DNA of 64,000 bases from assembly GCA_947166345.1 (NCBI GenBank), contig CAMVDU010000003.1, positions 1-64,000 on the forward strand, in the 5' to 3' direction. This stretch comes from an uncultured Prevotellaceae bacterium (GTDB lineage: Bacteria; Bacteroidota; Bacteroidia; Bacteroidales; Bacteroidaceae). The first letter of the stretch is position 1. The number at the start of each line of letters is the position of its first letter. The notes beneath the pieces are model-generated. The model worked only from the letters and a program-made list of their open reading frames with translations, searched no databases and was not told the DNA's origin. The position numbers and the translations under genes are program-made. Of this stretch, positions 61,878-64,000 are shown in pieces.

Positions 61878-64000
61878 TTAGTGAAGCCAGCGGTCGAGCC
61901 AGTTGAAGTAGGTGCGCTGCCAGAGAATGCCGTTCTGGGGCTTCAGCACCCAGTGGTTCTCGTCAGGGAAGATGAGCAGCTGGGCCTCGATGCCGCGCAT
62001 GCGGGCTGCGTTGAAGGCGCTCATGCCCTGGGTGGCGTTGATGCGGTAGTCCTTCTCACCGTGGATGCACAGGATGGGGGCGTCCCACTTGTCAACAAAG
62101 AGATGGGGTGAGTGCTTGTAGGTCTTGTCGGCATTCTTGGTGCGGTCCTTGTTCCAGTAGGCATCATCGTACTCCCAGTTGGAGAACCAGTTCTCCTCGG
62201 TCTCGGTGTACATGGCCTCAAGGTTGAAGGCACCGTCGTGGGCAATGAAGCACTTGAAGCGCTTGTCGTGATGGCCTGCCAGATAATAGACGCTGAAGCC
62301 GCCAAAGGATGCGCCAACGGCTGCCATCTTGTCCTTATCCACATAGGGCAGGTTCTGGGCTGCATCGTCGATAGCCGTGAGGTAGTCGTCCATGCACTGG
62401 CCTGTCCAGTCGCCAGAGATCTCCTCCAGCCACTCCTGTCCGAAGCCAGGCAGTCCGTGACGGTTGGGGGCCACGATGACATAGCCCTGCGAGGCCATGA
62501 TGAAGAAGTTCCAGCGGTAGCTCCAGAACTGGCTGACGGGCGACTGTGGGCCGCCTTCGCAGAAGAGCAGGGTGGGGTATTTCTTCGTGGCGTCGAAATG
62601 TGGGGGCAGAATCACCCAGTAGAGCATCTGGTTGCCGTCGGTGGTCTTCACCCAGCGTTCCTCTACTGTGGGCTTGGCCAGCTGGTCGAGGATGTGCTTG
62701 TTCTCGTGGGTGATCTGCTGGCTGAGGGCCTTTGGCTGCTGGCTCTTGGCCTTGGTGTTGGGGGTCACCACGTAGAGGTCGGCAGGCTCCGTGTAGCTGT
62801 GGCGCTCCATGAGCAGCTGCTTACCGTTGTTCATCAGCTTCAGCGAACCCCAGTCGGCACAATCGTTGGTGAGCTGGGTGACTTTGGCTGCTGACTTCTG
62901 ACCCTTGGCTTTTGTCTTTTCGAGGGCTACGCTGTAGAGGTTCTCCGTAGCGTGCCACACGCCGATGAAGTAGATGAGGGCATCTTTCGTGTTGTCGCTC
63001 CAGCAGAAGTCATCGACGTTAGAGTCGAACGACTCCGTCAGGTACTGCTTCTCGCCACTCTGCAGGTCGTAGCAGCACAGGCGCTGGCGGTCGGCCTCAT
63101 AGCCGTTGCGCTCCATAGAGAGCCAAGCCACATAGCGGCCATCGGGCGAGAACTGCGGATTCTGGTCGTAGCCCACGTTGTTCTTGAGGTTCTCAGGCGC
63201 ATTCACGGCCTGATACTTCATGGTCTTCGAGGGTTCGATGGCAGGCTCCACATAGCCTTCGGGCTTGCAGAGGTTGCGTGTTGCGCGCGTACCTATATTA
63301 TAGAGGTAGATGTCTGAGTCGGTAGAGATGCTGTAGGACAGTCCCGTCTTCTTGCGGCAGGTATAGGCGATGCTCTTGGAGTCAGGGCTCCATGCCAGCT
63401 GCTCAATGCCGCCGAAGGGCTCCATAGGACACTCGTAGGGCTCGCCCTCGAGGAGGTCAATCTGGTCTGTTCCGATGGTAAAACCATCGGACACTGTACA
63501 AAGGAAGGGGTGCTGGATGCTCTCCACATAGTGGTCCCAGTGGCGATACATCAGGTCGTTGACCACGCGGCCCGTCGATTTAGGCAGGTCGGAGGGGCGC
63601 TCGGCAATGATGTCGTGATAGGGGATGCTCTTGAGGATGACAACCTTCTGACGGTCTGGTGAGAAGAGGAAACCCTCCACCTCACCTTTGGTCTTCGACA
63701 ACTGCTTGCGGTTGGTGCCGTCGGCGTTCATCGTCCATATCTCACCCTCGCGCAGGAAGGCGATGGTCTCTTTGTCGAGCCAGTTGGCATCGGTCTCGCT
63801 CTTGGCGTCAGTGGTCAGCTTCTGCTGACTGCTGCCGTCGGCATTCATCACGTAGAGCACCTGGTGGCTCTTGTTGTGCTTGACGCTGTAGTAGCCCACC
63901 TGATAGACAATCTTCTGACCGTCGGGTGAAGCCTCGTAGCCGCTGATACGGCCCATAGCCCACAGTGCCTCGGGCGTCATGCGGTCGCCGGAGAGCTTGA
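61878..64000 (-). CDS. S9-family prolyl oligopeptidase/dipeptidyl peptidase, 5' end outside window
   Basis: At least 707 residues are visible. The frame is open through the window edge: the codons before the first internal ATG (63980) read KLSGDR and continue the family pattern KLSGDRMTPEALWAMGRIS, so the true start and any signal peptide are beyond 64000. An N-terminal beta propeller (SPDGQKIVYQVG, FSPDGRYVAWLSMERNG) precedes an alpha/beta hydrolase with the Ser nucleophile in GASFGGFSVYY, an Asp in HGEKDYRI and His in PDENHW. It trims peptides, probably in the periplasm. Confidence 0.92.
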   Translation of the reverse strand, partial: KLSGDRMTPEALWAMGRISGYEASPDGQKIVYQVGYYSVKHNKSHQVLYVMNADGSSQQKLTTDAKSETDANWLDKETIAFLREGEIWTMNADGTNRKQLSKTKGEVEGFLFSPDRQKVVILKSIPYHDIIAERPSDLPKSTGRVVNDLMYRHWDHYVESIQHPFLCTVSDGFTIGTDQIDLLEGEPYECPMEPFGGIEQLAWSPDSKSIAYTCRKKTGLSYSISTDSDIYLYNIGTRATRNLCKPEGYVEPAIEPSKTMKYQAVNAPENLKNNVGYDQNPQFSPDGRYVAWLSMERNGYEADRQRLCCYDLQSGEKQYLTESFDSNVDDFCWSDNTKDALIYFIGVWHATENLYSVALEKTKAKGQKSAAKVTQLTNDCADWGSLKLMNNGKQLLMERHSYTEPADLYVVTPNTKAKSQQPKALSQQITHENKHILDQLAKPTVEERWVKTTDGNQMLYWVILPPHFDATKKYPTLLFCEGGPQSPVSQFWSYRWNFFIMASQGYVIVAPNRHGLPGFGQEWLEEISGDWTGQCMDDYLTAIDDAAQNLPYVDKDKMAAVGASFGGFSVYYLAGHHDKRFKCFIAHDGAFNLEAMYTETEENWFSNWEYDDAYWNKDRTKNADKTYKHSPHLFVDKWDAPILCIHGEKDYRINATQGMSAFNAARMRGIEAQLLIFPDENHWVLKPQNGILWQRTYFNWLDRWLH

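Overview
The window is chromosomal DNA of a Bacteroidota bacterium, most likely a Prevotellaceae member (Prevotella sensu lato). This rests on: promoters of the Bacteroidota type (TTTG, 19-22 bp, then TAnnTTTG) in front of many genes; a lipoprotein form of TamA (TamL); a bamD - omega-like - DUF4293 gene order; fused FeoA-FeoB; a Nfn-type oxidoreductase fused into one chain; a Rho with a very long low-complexity insertion; and many lipoproteins of families typical of Bacteroidales. The species cannot be fixed from sequence alone. No rRNA, tRNA, CRISPR array, transposase, integrase or phage gene was seen.

Layout. 0-11 kb, minus strand: mnmE, a uridine-phosphorylase-type enzyme, a PD40 beta-propeller protein and fused nfnAB; then cdd, uvrA and pepD. 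11-16 kb: an OmpH/Skp-like lipoprotein, an atypical NhaD paralogue, feoAB, and a convergent padR-pspC pair. 17-26 kb: uvrB (minus), then a plus-strand run of bamD, omega-like, DUF4293, engB, ABC-F ATPase, recR, a membrane protein, a GT2 glycosyltransferase and a GNAT. 26-36 kb: trmH-type methyltransferase, tamL, rubrerythrin, a beta-helix lipoprotein, valS and an AspT-type transporter. 36-41 kb: OadG-like, biotin carrier and OadB subunits of a sodium-pumping decarboxylase without its alpha subunit, followed by three exported proteins of unclear role. 41-48 kb: a CxxCH beta-propeller lipoprotein with a DUF6057-like protein, prmA, a Tyr/Trp- then Ser/Arg-rich exported protein, and a FadL-like porin. 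48-55 kb: a complete leucine/citramalate operon (leuA, leuC, leuD-cimA fusion, leuB) behind a leader-peptide attenuator. 55-64 kb: a small exported protein, ruvC, rho, canonical nhaD, an MFS transporter and an S9 peptidase cut by the window end.

The most unusual property is not one gene. The DNA is peppered with short tandem arrays of period 7, 8, 9, 10 or 22 bp and G/C-run inverted repeats. They fill spacers, often starting at or just after a stop codon, and closely related arrays also sit in frame inside conserved genes: nfnAB, uvrA (twice), an ABC-F gene, trmH, valS (twice), prmA, leuC and leuD-cimA (twice). Exact words are shared between unrelated genes (a 20-nt string in uvrA and valS) and between genes and spacers (7-mers, a 9-mer, a 22-bp spacing). 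One inverted repeat lies exactly at the junction of leuD and cimA and joins them into one reading frame.

The leu locus forms a coherent unit. LeuA makes isopropylmalate and the CimA part makes citramalate; LeuC, LeuD and LeuB can process both, giving leucine and the 2-oxobutanoate precursor of isoleucine. The leader peptide has four Leu and four Ile codons, and its end can pair with the terminator hairpin, as expected for ribosome-mediated attenuation.
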